64,000 nucleotides of DNA from Nocardia miyunensis NBRC 108239 (GTDB lineage: Bacteria; Actinomycetota; Actinomycetes; Mycobacteriales; Mycobacteriaceae): assembly GCF_001613065.1 (NCBI RefSeq), contig NZ_BDBQ01000010.1:124001-188000 (forward strand), in the 5' to 3' direction. Both the position numbers and the translations under genes were made by a program. The notes under the pieces are model-generated. The model searched no databases and was not told the origin of the DNA. It saw only the letters and a program-made list of their open reading frames with translations. Positions 52,959 through 61,911 of the stretch are shown here, piece after piece. Within the stretch, counting starts at the first letter, position 1. Each line of letters opens with the position of its first letter.

Positions 52959-53423
52959 CTACCGGCGTTCCAGCCGACGCGTCATGACCCAGCGAGGCTG
53001 CCCCGGACCGAAATACTGGTCGTGGTATGCGACGGGCTGAAAATTCGCCGCCTTGAATATGTTCAGCGCGGGCTGATTGTCCGGCCGCACGGTCAATGAC
53101 ATCTCCCGCGCACCTGCCTCGGAGCAGCACTGCACGGCCCGGTCCAGCAGCGCGCGGCCGAAGCCGCGGTTCCGCAGTGGCATGTGTACCGCGAAGCTGA
53201 ACAGCAGCGACCGTTCGTCCCTCACGAGAGTCAGCGCGTACCCGGTCAGCGCGTTGTCCAGTTCGGCCACCAGCCATTGGTTGCCATGCAATTCGAACAG
53301 CTGGCGCAGCATGAACTGCAGATACGGCTCGGTGAATATCTCGGCCTCGAGCGCCGCGATGGCTTCCATGTCCCCGATGGCCGCCCGCCGAAAGACCGGT
53401 TGCCGGTCGTCCGCAGTGTCCAT
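52959..53423 (-). CDS. GNAT-family N-acetyltransferase
   Basis: 154 residues from ATG 53423 with an AGGACTCTG ribosome site. The GNAT fold shows FRRAAIGDMEAIAALEAEIFTEPY, then the acetyl-CoA loop in the RNRGFGRALLDRAV segment (Q/RxxGxG/A pattern) and AREMSLTVRPDNQPALNIFKAANFQPV. It is RimI-like, so it may acetylate a protein N-terminus or small amine. It lies nine bases upstream of the channel-like gene on the same strand and is likely co-transcribed. The substrate is unknown. Confidence 0.82.
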   Translation of the reverse strand: MDTADDRQPVFRRAAIGDMEAIAALEAEIFTEPYLQFMLRQLFELHGNQWLVAELDNALTGYALTLVRDERSLLFSFAVHMPLRNRGFGRALLDRAVQCCSEAGAREMSLTVRPDNQPALNIFKAANFQPVAYHDQYFGPGQPRWVMTRRLERR

Positions 53424-53774
53424 CAGAGTCCTAGCCCCGTTGCAGCAAGCCATCCGATACGCGCGCGGAGCCTCCCCGCACCGCCTGGTTCAGTTTAGCG
53501 TCGAATGTACGTATCTTTGTGCGAGAGATCATGATTCGACCGATCGGCGGATTTCGTCCGGGCGCGATCGGCCGCGCCGGACGTTGTGGCTACCGCGCTG
53601 TCCAGCACGTTCACACCACCGGCTACCACGCCCGCACGATGCCGGAGTCCGCCGGAAAGGTTGGAATGTGCTGTGAATTCACGTCCGATCCACGGGTCGT
53701 GGCTACGATTGTGGTGTCGGGGCACGCTGCCCGTCCGGGCGCGCGGAAAGCGAATTTGTCTGGAGTGAACGACA
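53424..53774. other. Divergent region before the Trp-rich peptide gene
   Basis: 351 bases without a supported gene. TACGAT at 53704-53709 may be a -10 for the peptide gene, but no good -35 is visible. Confidence 0.35.
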
Positions 53775-53888
53775 ATGTGGCCGGATATGTGGGGCCATGG
53801 TGGCTGGGGGCATGGCGGATGGCATCACGGCGGTTGGCCGCACCCTGGGTGGTGGCCGGGCTGGTTCCCCTTCTTCGGGAGTAGCTAG
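53775..53888 (+). CDS. 37-residue Trp/Gly/His-rich peptide
   Basis: A GGAGTGAACGACA stretch precedes ATG 53775. The protein has 8 Trp, 11 Gly, 5 His and 5 Pro in 37 residues in a repeating W-G-H-G-G pattern and ends FPFFGSS. It has no charged residue apart from one Asp, and His. A clear intrinsic terminator 49 bases later shows the transcription unit is real. Roles as a secreted, metal-binding or membrane-inserting peptide are all possible; I do not recognise a family. Confidence 0.6.
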   Translation: MWPDMWGHGGWGHGGWHHGGWPHPGWWPGWFPFFGSS

Positions 53889-53936
53889 TCCATAGCCGTT
53901 GATGATTCGGTCCGCCGATACACGGGCCGGGAAGAT

Positions 53937-53976
53937 CGGTGGGGGCACTCGTTCCGGGCGCCCCCACCGCTTTTTT
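53937..53976 (+). terminator. Intrinsic terminator after the Trp-rich peptide gene
   Basis: CGGTGGGGGC (53937-53946) pairs perfectly with GCCCCCACCG (53960-53969) around a 13-base loop and is followed by C and six T. It is the only classical Rho-independent terminator I see in the window, implying a short strongly expressed transcript. Confidence 0.85.
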
Positions 53977-54112
53977 GACAACGCACCTGATCCAACCAGG
54001 TCCGTTACGCCCCGAGTGCCCCGGCATTACTTCCGGCGTAATCGCACGTCGTCGTCTTCTCCGGCAGGGTTGTGCTCGTTCGGTTCACGACCTCGAAGAA
54101 GGAGAATTCGAT

Positions 54113-54472
54113 ATGAGCACCTACGACGATGCGGCCCAGCGTTATTTCGCGGCATGGAACGCCACCGGCGCCGAACTGGCCGACGCGGTGGCGAAGGCGT
54201 GGACCGAGGACGGGGCCTACATCGACCCGCTGACCGAGGTCCGCGGTCACGAACAGCTGGCCGCGGCCATCGCCGGTGTGCACGAGCAGTTCCCGGGCTT
54301 CGTGTTCCGCCCGCTGGGCGTCGTGGACGGTCACCACGACACCGCGCGATTCGGCTGGGAACTGGTCGCACCGGACGGCAGTGCGCCGGTGGCCGGTTCG
54401 GACGTCATCGTGCTGGATACCGACGGCCGGATCAGCAACGTGCTCGGCTTCCTCGATCGTGTCCCGGCCTGA
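54113..54472 (+). CDS. NTF2-like/SnoaL-like protein
   Basis: 119 residues of the NTF2-like alpha+beta barrel: DAAQRYFAAWNATGAELADAVAKAWTEDGAYIDPLTEVRGHEQL is the typical opening, and FGWELVAPDGSAPVAGSDVIVLDTDGRI the barrel strands. These small proteins are isomerases, hydrolases or ligand binders; the substrate is unknown. A strong AAGAAGGAG site precedes ATG 54113. It is 35 bases upstream of the regulator gene and likely shares its transcript. Confidence 0.85.
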   Translation: MSTYDDAAQRYFAAWNATGAELADAVAKAWTEDGAYIDPLTEVRGHEQLAAAIAGVHEQFPGFVFRPLGVVDGHHDTARFGWELVAPDGSAPVAGSDVIVLDTDGRISNVLGFLDRVPA

Positions 54473-54506
54473 TCGGATGAGCCCGGCCGCGCGGTACGGT
54501 CACACC

Positions 54507-55286
54507 ATGACCACCGCCCCGCCGAGAGTCGGCCCCCTGCTGCGCGAGTGGCGCAACCGCAGACGGTTGAGCCAGCTGGACCTCGCGCTCGCGGCCGACT
54601 CCTCGGCCCGGCACATCAGTTTCATCGAGACCGGCCGATCGCGCCCCAGCCGCGAGATGGTGCTGCGGCTGGCCGATCACCTGGACGTTCCGGTGCGCGA
54701 ACGCAATACGCTGCTGATCGCCGCCGGATACGCACCGCATTTCCCGGAGCATTCCCTGCAGGATCCGCAATTGCGCGAACTACGAACCAATCTGGAGCGC
54801 CTGGTCACCGCGCACGAACCGTTCCCGGCCCTGATCCTGGACGGCGCATACGACGTGGTGGCGGCCAATCGCGGTGTGGGACTGTTGCTTTCGGGTGTAG
54901 CCGCGGAACTCCTGGACACCCCCAACGCCATGCGCCTGACCCTGCACCCGCGCGGCATGGCTCCCCGCATCCGCAACTACGCCCAGTGGCGCGCGCATCT
55001 GCTGCAGCAGATGCAACGCCAACTGGCCCTCACCCGCTCCGCACCGCTGCGCGCGCTCTACGACGAGGTCGAGGCCTATCCCCCACCGCGGGACTGCGGC
55101 GAGGAACTCGCCCCGATCACCGCGGCACCCGCACTCCCGCTACTGCTGGAAACCGACGGCCGCACACTGGCATTCATCTCCATCATCGCCACCTTCAACA
55201 CCCCCACCGACATCACGGTCTCGGAACTGGCCCTGGAAACCTTCCTGCCCGCCGACCCGGAAACCGCCGCATTCCTTGCCGTATAA
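54507..55286 (+). CDS. XRE-family regulator with MmyB-like ligand-binding domain
   Basis: 259 residues. The helix-turn-helix is at 7-65 (LLREWRNRRRLSQLDLALAADSSARHISFIETGRSRPSREMVLRLADHLD). The C-terminal MmyB-like domain (HEPFPALILDGAYDVVAANRGVGLLL, RLTLHPRGMAPRIRNYAQW) binds fatty acids or similar hydrophobic ligands in related proteins. It probably controls the NTF2-like gene and itself. It converges with the flavin monooxygenase remnant. Confidence 0.88.
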   Translation: MTTAPPRVGPLLREWRNRRRLSQLDLALAADSSARHISFIETGRSRPSREMVLRLADHLDVPVRERNTLLIAAGYAPHFPEHSLQDPQLRELRTNLERLVTAHEPFPALILDGAYDVVAANRGVGLLLSGVAAELLDTPNAMRLTLHPRGMAPRIRNYAQWRAHLLQQMQRQLALTRSAPLRALYDEVEAYPPPRDCGEELAPITAAPALPLLLETDGRTLAFISIIATFNTPTDITVSELALETFLPADPETAAFLAV

Positions 55287-55304
55287 CGACTTTCGCCGAT
55301 CAAG

Positions 55305-55847
55305 TCAGGAGACGGTGACCGCGCGCGGGGCCGGGGTCAGCGATGCCTGGCCCAGACCGAGGTGCTCGCGCAGGGTGGTTCCGGTGTAGTCGGTGCGGAA
55401 CAGGCCGCGGCGCCGGAGTTCGGGGACAACGAGATCGACGAACTCGTCGAAGGTTCCCGGGGCCTGGGCCGCGGAGACGATGAAGCCGTCCGCCTCGCCG
55501 CCGTGGAAGCTCTCCTCGATTCGATCGGCGATCTGTTCCGGCGTTCCGGCGAACTGCGGAAGCAGAACGCCCTGAACGTAGAGCTTGCCGACGTCGCGCA
55601 GGGTCAGATTGTTCTTCACGCTCAGCCGGTGCGCCACCTCGAACAATCCCTGGGTACCGGGGACGGTGACCTCCTCGATGGGTGCGTCCAGGTCGTACTG
55701 CGAGAAGTCGTGATCGGTGTGCACCGACAACGTGATGAGTCCGGAGATCGGGTCGTGGCCGCGGCCTGCGTTCCGCGCTCGATGGGGACCCGGATGTCGT
55801 TGCCGAGCCACTTGCCCAAGTCCTAACCGTCGGATCCGCATCCGCAC
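55305..55847 (-). pseudogene. Remnant of an NtaA-type LLM monooxygenase (C-terminal part only)
   Basis: The last ~147 codons (from about 55748 leftward) read as an LLM/NtaA monooxygenase C-terminus: ISGLITLSVHTDHDFSQYDLDAP, LTLRDVGKLYVQGVLLPQFAGTPEQIADRIEE and DYTGTTLREHLGLG. About 300 N-terminal residues are missing; the sequence to 55847 reads in this frame as unrelated Arg-rich residues. The neighbouring frame gives WLGNDIRVPIERG, so a frameshift or junction is likely near 55750. It is most similar by eye to the LLM gene at 39.2 kb. Confidence 0.65.
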
Positions 55848-55874
55848 GCGGCGTCGGCCACCGGCGCGCTCGGA

Positions 55875-56468
55875 CTACCTGATCGAAGGCGAGCAACCAG
55901 CAGGCAACGATTGCGATCGAGCCGATCCGAACGGACCGGGATCCCGGACCGGGCTCACAGGGGCGAGAACGGTCCGATGTAGGTACCGGGGGTGGGTCGC
56001 ACCGTCCTGACGAGTCACACCGACACCGGAAGGCCACGGCACGCGCAGTTGGGTGGTCGTGTCCGGGGGCGTCACGACCAGCGTGGCGGGCACCCACTTA
56101 CCGGGCTGGTAGGTCAGAATGGCCACGACCGCGTTCTTGGGCTGAATCGTCAGGGGTTGCGCGGAAACGGCTTGCCGCGGAAGCGAATACGTGGCGCCGT
56201 AGGTCGGATCCTTCGGGCCGGTGAGATCCACGCCCGGAAAACCCTGGGTGGTGCACGCCGCACCCTTGTTCGTCAGGACCACATCGAATTGATGGGGACG
56301 CTGGGGATCGTCCACCTTGGGCTTCTGGATGCGCAGATCGAACTGCGCCGCGGCGCACGCCGGCAGACCGGCCGAACCGGTCGCCGCCGGAAGGATCCCG
56401 GTCGAGACCACCGCCCCGAACACACTCGCCGCGAGCATCGCCCGGCCGACCGAATTACCCGTTCTCAC
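55875..56468 (-). CDS. Secreted DUF4232 family protein
   Basis: 197 residues from GTG 56468, which follows a GAGAGGAG site. It has a signal peptide (VGRAMLAASVFGAVVSTGILPAATGSAG) and one DUF4232 domain: CAAAQFDLRIQKPKVDDPQRPHQFDVVLTNKGAACTTQGFPGVDLTGP, with two Cys likely forming a disulfide, and ILTYQPGKWVPATLVVTPPDTTTQLRVPWPSG. Such proteins are exported in actinobacteria with no known function. It is divergent from the lipoprotein/membrane pair. Confidence 0.82.
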   Translation of the reverse strand: MRTGNSVGRAMLAASVFGAVVSTGILPAATGSAGLPACAAAQFDLRIQKPKVDDPQRPHQFDVVLTNKGAACTTQGFPGVDLTGPKDPTYGATYSLPRQAVSAQPLTIQPKNAVVAILTYQPGKWVPATLVVTPPDTTTQLRVPWPSGVGVTRQDGATHPRYLHRTVLAPVSPVRDPGPFGSARSQSLPAGCSPSIR

Positions 56469-56750
56469 CCTGGCTCCTCTCGAATTACGTTCCACCCCAA
56501 GAGCTTCCGTCTCGCGAGGTACTCGATGCGCACACGGGCCGCAGCACTGCGCCGAGACGTCCGTGCCGCACCCTGTCTATCACGATCCGGCAAATCGGGC
56601 GATCGCCGCGCCGCGCCGACGGCACGGATATCCGTGCGAAGTCTTGCGTACGGTGCGGACCGCTGTGACAGAATCGGTCCACGGGCACAGGAATATCCGA
56701 GGGGGCGAGGGCAGATCTTCTCCAGCACAGCTGTATTCGTCACCGAACTG

Positions 56751-57119
56751 ATGATCGGCGTGGGGCTGATCGCGTCGTGCGGCTTCGACGCCGGTGTACC
56801 GGGCACCTCGCCCGCGGTCACCGCGACTCCCCCGGGATCGGCCACGTCCGGACCCTCCGCCGAGACTTCGTCGGTCTCCGGTCCCAGCGGGCAGACGGCA
56901 GCGATCTCCCCTACTCCGCTGTTCACGGCGACGCCCGGACCGGTGACCACGCTGCCGCCCGAGGGCCCGCAGGCGCCGCCGACCCTGCCTCCCGCGCAAT
57001 CGACGACGACCGGGACGTCCCCGACAACCACCGAGCCGACAACGACAACGACACCTTCCCGGACAACGACTTCCAGGACATCGACTCCGGTTCCGACGAA
57101 CTCGGGCACCCACTGGTGA
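56751..57119 (+). CDS. Pro/Thr-rich putative lipoprotein
   Basis: From ATG 56751 the frame gives MIGVGLIASC then GFDAG, a lipobox (LIAS-C) but an n-region of only one residue. The true start may be a rare codon nearer the GAGGGGGCGAGGG site 25-40 bases upstream. The mature protein is a Pro/Thr/Ser-rich extended chain (TTTGTSPTTTEPTTTTTP in part) typical of wall-spanning or O-mannosylated stalks. Its stop overlaps the next start by four bases (GTGA), so it is co-translated with the membrane protein. Confidence 0.55.
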   Translation: MIGVGLIASCGFDAGVPGTSPAVTATPPGSATSGPSAETSSVSGPSGQTAAISPTPLFTATPGPVTTLPPEGPQAPPTLPPAQSTTTGTSPTTTEPTTTTTPSRTTTSRTSTPVPTNSGTHW

Positions 57120-58072
57120 ACATGCCGGAGCAGGGGTCGCCGCTGCGGTCGGCATTGACGATGACCGGGGTCGCGGTATCGCAGGCGGCGGTGCTCGTCC
57201 CGATCCTGTACTACTTCGGTTCGGTGTACACGCGCGCCTATTACGGGTACTTCGGGGTCGATTCGGACATGCTGGGCCTGTCCACGCCTGGAATAATGCG
57301 CCGAGCGATATTCCCGTCCTTCTGGCCGATCGTCGTCGCGTTCACCGCGCTGACCGTCGCGCTCACACTGCGACGGCTACCGGTGGCGATCGCCCGCGCG
57401 ACCCGCCACGCACACCTGGCGCTGCGCATCTGGTTCGGAATGATCGTCGCGGTCGGAGTGGTGATGCTCGCGGTACCACTGATCGTCGCGGGCAATATCG
57501 TCCCGTGGTCGATCATGTCGAAGGTGGTGCCGACCGGCACCAACGTACTGCCCGCGATGTTGATGATCGGCAGCGCACTGCTCTGTTACGCCACAATCCT
57601 GCGAACCGCGAGCACACTCGAAACATCCTCGGCTGCACCAAATCCCGATCGTCCCACTGCCGAACCGAGCCCTGGACAATCATTCTCGGCGACAGCGTCG
57701 GTAATCCTGGTCGCGCTGTTCGTGATCGGCTTCGTCGGCGCGATGTGGTGGGTCGGGAACTACGCTGCCCGGCAGGGCACCAGCGCGGCCAGGGCACTGG
57801 CCGGGGCCGGATTCGACACCCGGCCCCGGCTCCTGCTGCTGAGCGTCGATCGGCTCGGCATCGACGGTAGCGGCGTGCAGACCAACCAACTCACCGTTCC
57901 CGGCGAGAAATACCGCCACTACTACAGCGGCATCCGCCTGCTCGACCGCTCCGCAGACGCCTACTTCGTGATCCCCGACCGCTGGCAGCCCGGCCGCGAC
58001 CGCGTATTCATCATTCCTCGCAACGACGACATCCGCATCGATGTCCTCACCACCCACCCGGTCACCCAGTAA
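57116..58072 (+). CDS. Five-helix membrane protein
   Basis: 318 residues with five predicted helices at about 15-37 (VAVSQAAVLVPILYYFG), 65-87, 105-130, 140-160 and 195-220, followed by a ~100-residue extracytoplasmic C-terminal domain (ARPRLLLLSVDRLGIDGSGVQTNQLTVPGEKYRHYYSGIRLLDRSAD). I do not recognise the family. It may use the lipoprotein as an extracellular partner. GTG 57116 overlaps the upstream stop, and no separate ribosome site is seen. Confidence 0.65.
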   Translation: MNMPEQGSPLRSALTMTGVAVSQAAVLVPILYYFGSVYTRAYYGYFGVDSDMLGLSTPGIMRRAIFPSFWPIVVAFTALTVALTLRRLPVAIARATRHAHLALRIWFGMIVAVGVVMLAVPLIVAGNIVPWSIMSKVVPTGTNVLPAMLMIGSALLCYATILRTASTLETSSAAPNPDRPTAEPSPGQSFSATASVILVALFVIGFVGAMWWVGNYAARQGTSAARALAGAGFDTRPRLLLLSVDRLGIDGSGVQTNQLTVPGEKYRHYYSGIRLLDRSADAYFVIPDRWQPGRDRVFIIPRNDDIRIDVLTTHPVTQ

Positions 58073-58297
58073 GTGGGGATACCGCCGCGAGGACATCCAC
58101 CGACCCGATTCGCGGCTACGGCGGAGCGAAAAGGCTTGCGCCAGAATACCGTTACGGTCATCGACGCTTCGCCTTCGCCCCACATGATGATCGGCACACA
58201 CCAACCGGGCTGCCCGAACTCACATGCGGCCGGGCGCGTCGAGCACCTATTCCGGACGGCTCGACCGGTCCGGCTCCGATACGCCGCGTCACCGTGA

Positions 58298-59242
58298 TCA
58301 CGTAGCGCGCCGACCATGGCGGTCAGGACTCGGTGGGTGGTCCGCAGGTCGGCGTCGGAGGTGTCGGCCAGAGCGGATCAGTACGGCGATCATGGCCAGA
58401 TACGGTGCGGCGTCGGATAATTGCATCGGCAGGCCGATGGTTTGCAGGCGGAAGCCGACGGCCTGGGCGTAGGCGTAGACGACGAGGGTCAGCAGCAGGA
58501 CGCGCAGGCGGCCGTTGGCGATCAGCAGGACCAGGACGACGACCCAGCCTCGGCCGGCCGACATGTTCTCGGTGAACAGAGCCACCGCGCCCAGCGACAA
58601 TTCGGCTCCGGCCAGGCCGCCGAGCAGTCCCGCGACGAGCAGGGCCGCGAAGCGGTAGCGGTCGGGGCGGATGCCGAGTGATTCCGCGGCGCCGGCGTCG
58701 GCGCCCACTCCACGCAATCGCATGCCGGGCACGGTGTGCCGCAGGAATCCGTGCACGGCCGGAACCACAAGTATCGCAAAGCATCCCAGCGGACTCAGGG
58801 CGGCGAGCGTAGGACCGATCCAGGGTAGCGACACCCCGGCGAACCAGTGCGGCAGCCGGGCCAGATCCGGGCGCTGGTAGGTGCCCCGGACGTGGAACAT
58901 CGCCTGCAGCAGGAAGGTGGTCAGCCCGGACACCACGATATTCAGCGCGGTGCCCAGGACGAGCGGATCGCCGCGACGCCGGACCGACCCGACCGCGAGC
59001 GCGAAGGTGACCAGCACCCCGGCCACCGCCGCCGTGAGCACTCCGATCAGCGCACTGCCGGACCACGCGCTACCCGCCACCGCGGCGAAGCAGCCGGTGA
59101 GCAGCACGCCTTCCAGCGCGACATTGAACACCCCGGCCCGCTGACAGATCAGCCCGCCCAGGCCGAGCAGCACCAGCGGCACCAGTCCGCGCACCACCGC
59201 GGCCAGGACCGCGGACGACAGGAGCATCCCCGGGACGTTCAC
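58298..59242 (-). CDS. ABC transporter permease, BMP/nucleoside type (second subunit)
   Basis: 314 residues with about eight helices of the BPD_transp_2 family used by BMP-type nucleoside and sugar importers: GGLICQRAGVFNVALEGVLLTGCFAAV, RLRGVGADAGAAESLGIRPDRYRFAALLVAGLLGGLAGAELSLG. It starts at GTG 59242, overlapping the other permease stop (GTGA). A C-terminal basic tail (RSGRHLRRRPADH) is normal. It works with the first permease as the membrane channel. Confidence 0.88.
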   Translation of the reverse strand: MNVPGMLLSSAVLAAVVRGLVPLVLLGLGGLICQRAGVFNVALEGVLLTGCFAAVAGSAWSGSALIGVLTAAVAGVLVTFALAVGSVRRRGDPLVLGTALNIVVSGLTTFLLQAMFHVRGTYQRPDLARLPHWFAGVSLPWIGPTLAALSPLGCFAILVVPAVHGFLRHTVPGMRLRGVGADAGAAESLGIRPDRYRFAALLVAGLLGGLAGAELSLGAVALFTENMSAGRGWVVVLVLLIANGRLRVLLLTLVVYAYAQAVGFRLQTIGLPMQLSDAAPYLAMIAVLIRSGRHLRRRPADHPPSPDRHGRRAT

Positions 59243-60390
59243 GATTCCACCTCGCCGACCGGCTTCCTGGCCCGGCTCAGCCGTGGCCGCCAGGTGGTGA
59301 GCCGCATCGAGACCAGGAAGACGACCAGCGCCTGCACCACGGTCGACACATACGACGACAGGCCGTAATCGCGCTCCACCTCCTGCCCGCCCACGCCGAT
59401 CGCGGTGAACAGGAAGCCGACCACCACGACGGCGACAGAACTGTTGCGCGCCAACATCACCACCAGCAGCGCCGTGATCGGATAGCCGGTTCCGTCCAGA
59501 CCGCCATCGATCAACCGATAGTGCGCACCCAGCACCACCAGCGCGCCCATCACCCCGGCGATCGCACCGCCGAGCGCCAGCGCCAGCACGATCGCGCGGC
59601 CGGTGCGGATGCCGACCGCGCCGGCCATGCGCGGATTGAGCCCGATCAGCCCGGTCTCGAACCCCAGTGCCGAGCGTCGCTCGATCACCAGGACCGCGGC
59701 CAGGATCAGCACCACAACGAGCAGCGACCAATTCAGCTCGGAACCGAACAGTGTGAGCAGATTCCGTTGTCCGAAAACCGAATTCAAGAACCGTCCCAGC
59801 TCAGAATGCGCCGGGGCGAGCGCGGGAATCCGGCGAGCGACGGAGATCGGCCGGGATGCTTCCAGATCGGAGGACGGGTCCTTCAACCACGTCGTGATCA
59901 GGTACGAGGTGAGCGACAGGGCCGGATAGTTCAGCAGCAGCGAGGTCGCGAACACCGGTGCGGACAACCCGGTGAACAGCACCGCGGGCACCGACGCCAG
60001 CAGTGCGCCCGCCGCCGTCGCCGCGAGCAACGCGAGCGGCACGACCACCCAGCCGGGTCCGGGACAGTACAGCGCCACCACCGCACCCGCCGCGCCGCCG
60101 AGAACGAACTGCCCGCTCGCCCCCAGATTGAACTGGCCCGCCCGGAACGCGAACGACAATCCCAGGCTCAGCCCGACCACCACGACGGTCCGCTGCACCG
60201 TGGTCACCAGGCCGGGGCCGACCAGCGCACCCTGAAACATGCTGCGGTACACCGCGATCGGATCATGACCGGTGAGAGCGAACAGGGCAGCGGTCACCGC
60301 GACGGTCAGCGCCACGACCATCCCCCGGTCCGCGACGGTCGCCCCCGAACCCCTGAGCCGCCGCACCACACCCGTCTCCGTGACGGTCAT
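59239..60390 (-). CDS. ABC transporter permease, BMP/nucleoside type (first subunit)
   Basis: 383 residues, about ten helices, of the BPD_transp_2 family: LSFAFRAGQFNLGASGQFVLGGAAGAVVAL, FETGLIGLNPRMAGAVGIRTGRAIVLALALGGAIAGVMGALVVLG. It starts with ATG overlapping the ATPase stop by four bases (ATGA). It pairs with the second permease. Confidence 0.88.
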   Translation of the reverse strand: MTVTETGVVRRLRGSGATVADRGMVVALTVAVTAALFALTGHDPIAVYRSMFQGALVGPGLVTTVQRTVVVVGLSLGLSFAFRAGQFNLGASGQFVLGGAAGAVVALYCPGPGWVVVPLALLAATAAGALLASVPAVLFTGLSAPVFATSLLLNYPALSLTSYLITTWLKDPSSDLEASRPISVARRIPALAPAHSELGRFLNSVFGQRNLLTLFGSELNWSLLVVVLILAAVLVIERRSALGFETGLIGLNPRMAGAVGIRTGRAIVLALALGGAIAGVMGALVVLGAHYRLIDGGLDGTGYPITALLVVMLARNSSVAVVVVGFLFTAIGVGGQEVERDYGLSSYVSTVVQALVVFLVSMRLTTWRPRLSRARKPVGEVES

Positions 60391-61904
60391 ATCGGCTCCG
60401 CCGCGATCGCGGCGCCCGCCATCAGCGCGCCGATGCGCTCGGGATCGGCTTCGGCGGCGGCGAATTCGCCGACGACGCGCCCGTCGGTGAGCACGAGGAT
60501 CCGATCGGCAAGGGCGAGCAGTTCACTCAGCTCACTCGAGATCAGCAGCACCGCTCCCCCTTCGGACCGATACTCGTCGAGTTGCCGGTACACGTACTCG
60601 ATCGCGCCCAGATCGATTCCGCGCGTGGGCTGTTCGGCGAGCAGGAACGGTGCGCGATGCGCCAGCTCCCGCGCCACCACCAGCTTCTGCACGTTGCCCC
60701 CGGACAGTCCGCGCACCGCCGCGGCCGGGTCGGCGACTCGAATTCCGAAGCGCGCGACGAGTTCTCGCGCATGCTCGCGCATGGCCCGCGGACTCACCAG
60801 GCCGTGTGCGCCCAGCGGTGCGCGACGATGGAATCCGGCGGCCAGATTGCTGATCACGCTCGCGTCCAGGGCGACTCCCGCGCTTTTGCGGTCCTCGGGG
60901 ATATGGGTCAGTCCGGCATCGCGCCGACGGGCGTTGTCCCAGGTGGTGACGTCGTGAGAGCCGAGAGTGACCGTGCCGGAATCCGGCACCCGCGCTCCGG
61001 CGACGATCGCGGCCAGCGTCTCCTGGCCGTTGCCCGCCACACCCGCGACCCCGACTATCTCCCCCGCGCGCACGGTCAGCGACACCCCGGCCAGCGCGGC
61101 CCGTCCGGCGCCCGTGGTGACCACGTGCTCGACGGTAAGCACCGGATCGCCAGGCGGTCGGTCGGCGCGGCGAGGCCGCAGATCGACCTCGCGTCCGGTC
61201 AGATGCCGGGCCAGTTCCGCGGGCGTGGTCGCGGCGACCTCGGCGTCGAACACCCGCCGCCCGTCCCGCAGCACCACGACTTCGTCTGCGACAGCGGCGA
61301 TTTCGTCCAGTTTGTGGGTGATCAGCAGGACCCCGTGTCCCTGGTCGGCCAGCGTGCGCAGCACCCGGAACAACGCGCGCGTCTCCGGGGGCGTCAGCAC
61401 GCCGGTGGGCTCGTCCAGGATGAGCAGTTCGGCTCGGCGGTACAGCGCCTTCAGGATCTCCACCCGCTGCAGCACCCCGACCGGTAGGGCGCCGACCGGT
61501 TCGTCCAGTGGCACGTCCAGGCCGTACTCCCCTGCCAAGGCCGTCACTCGACGTGCCGCGGCCCGCCGGTCGAGCACTCCCCATCGCCCGGGCTCCGCGC
61601 CGTACACCACGTTCTCCAGCACCGACATGTCCGCGAACAGCTGAAAATGCTGGAACACCATGCCCAGTCCGTGTGCGATGGCGTCGGCCGGCGACCGGAG
61701 CCGCACCTCGCGTCCATCGATCAGGATGCGCCCCGAGTCGGGCCGGTGCAGCCCGTACAGGATCGAGACCAGCGTCGACTTGCCCGCGCCGTTCTCACCG
61801 ATCAGCCCGAGTATCCGGCCGCCGCGCACGGTCAGTGAGATCGCGTCGTCGGCCAGGACCGGACCGAACCGTTTGGTGATCGCGTCCAGCTTCAGCGTGT
61901 GCAT
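60387..61904 (-). CDS. ABC transporter ATP-binding protein with two ABC modules
   Basis: 505 residues, two ABC ATPase halves on one chain as in BMP-type nucleoside or sugar importers. First half: GENGAGKSTLVSILYG (Walker A), LPVGVLQRVEILKAL (signature), LLILDEPTGVL. Second half: degenerate Walker A (GVAGNGQETLAAIV), intact LSGGNVQKLVVARELA signature, FLLAEQPTRGIDLG. Only the first site likely hydrolyses ATP fully, as usual in this family. Confidence 0.9.
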   Translation of the reverse strand: MHTLKLDAITKRFGPVLADDAISLTVRGGRILGLIGENGAGKSTLVSILYGLHRPDSGRILIDGREVRLRSPADAIAHGLGMVFQHFQLFADMSVLENVVYGAEPGRWGVLDRRAAARRVTALAGEYGLDVPLDEPVGALPVGVLQRVEILKALYRRAELLILDEPTGVLTPPETRALFRVLRTLADQGHGVLLITHKLDEIAAVADEVVVLRDGRRVFDAEVAATTPAELARHLTGREVDLRPRRADRPPGDPVLTVEHVVTTGAGRAALAGVSLTVRAGEIVGVAGVAGNGQETLAAIVAGARVPDSGTVTLGSHDVTTWDNARRRDAGLTHIPEDRKSAGVALDASVISNLAAGFHRRAPLGAHGLVSPRAMREHARELVARFGIRVADPAAAVRGLSGGNVQKLVVARELAHRAPFLLAEQPTRGIDLGAIEYVYRQLDEYRSEGGAVLLISSELSELLALADRILVLTDGRVVGEFAAAEADPERIGALMAGAAIAAEPI

Positions 61905-61911
61905 CGCGAAT

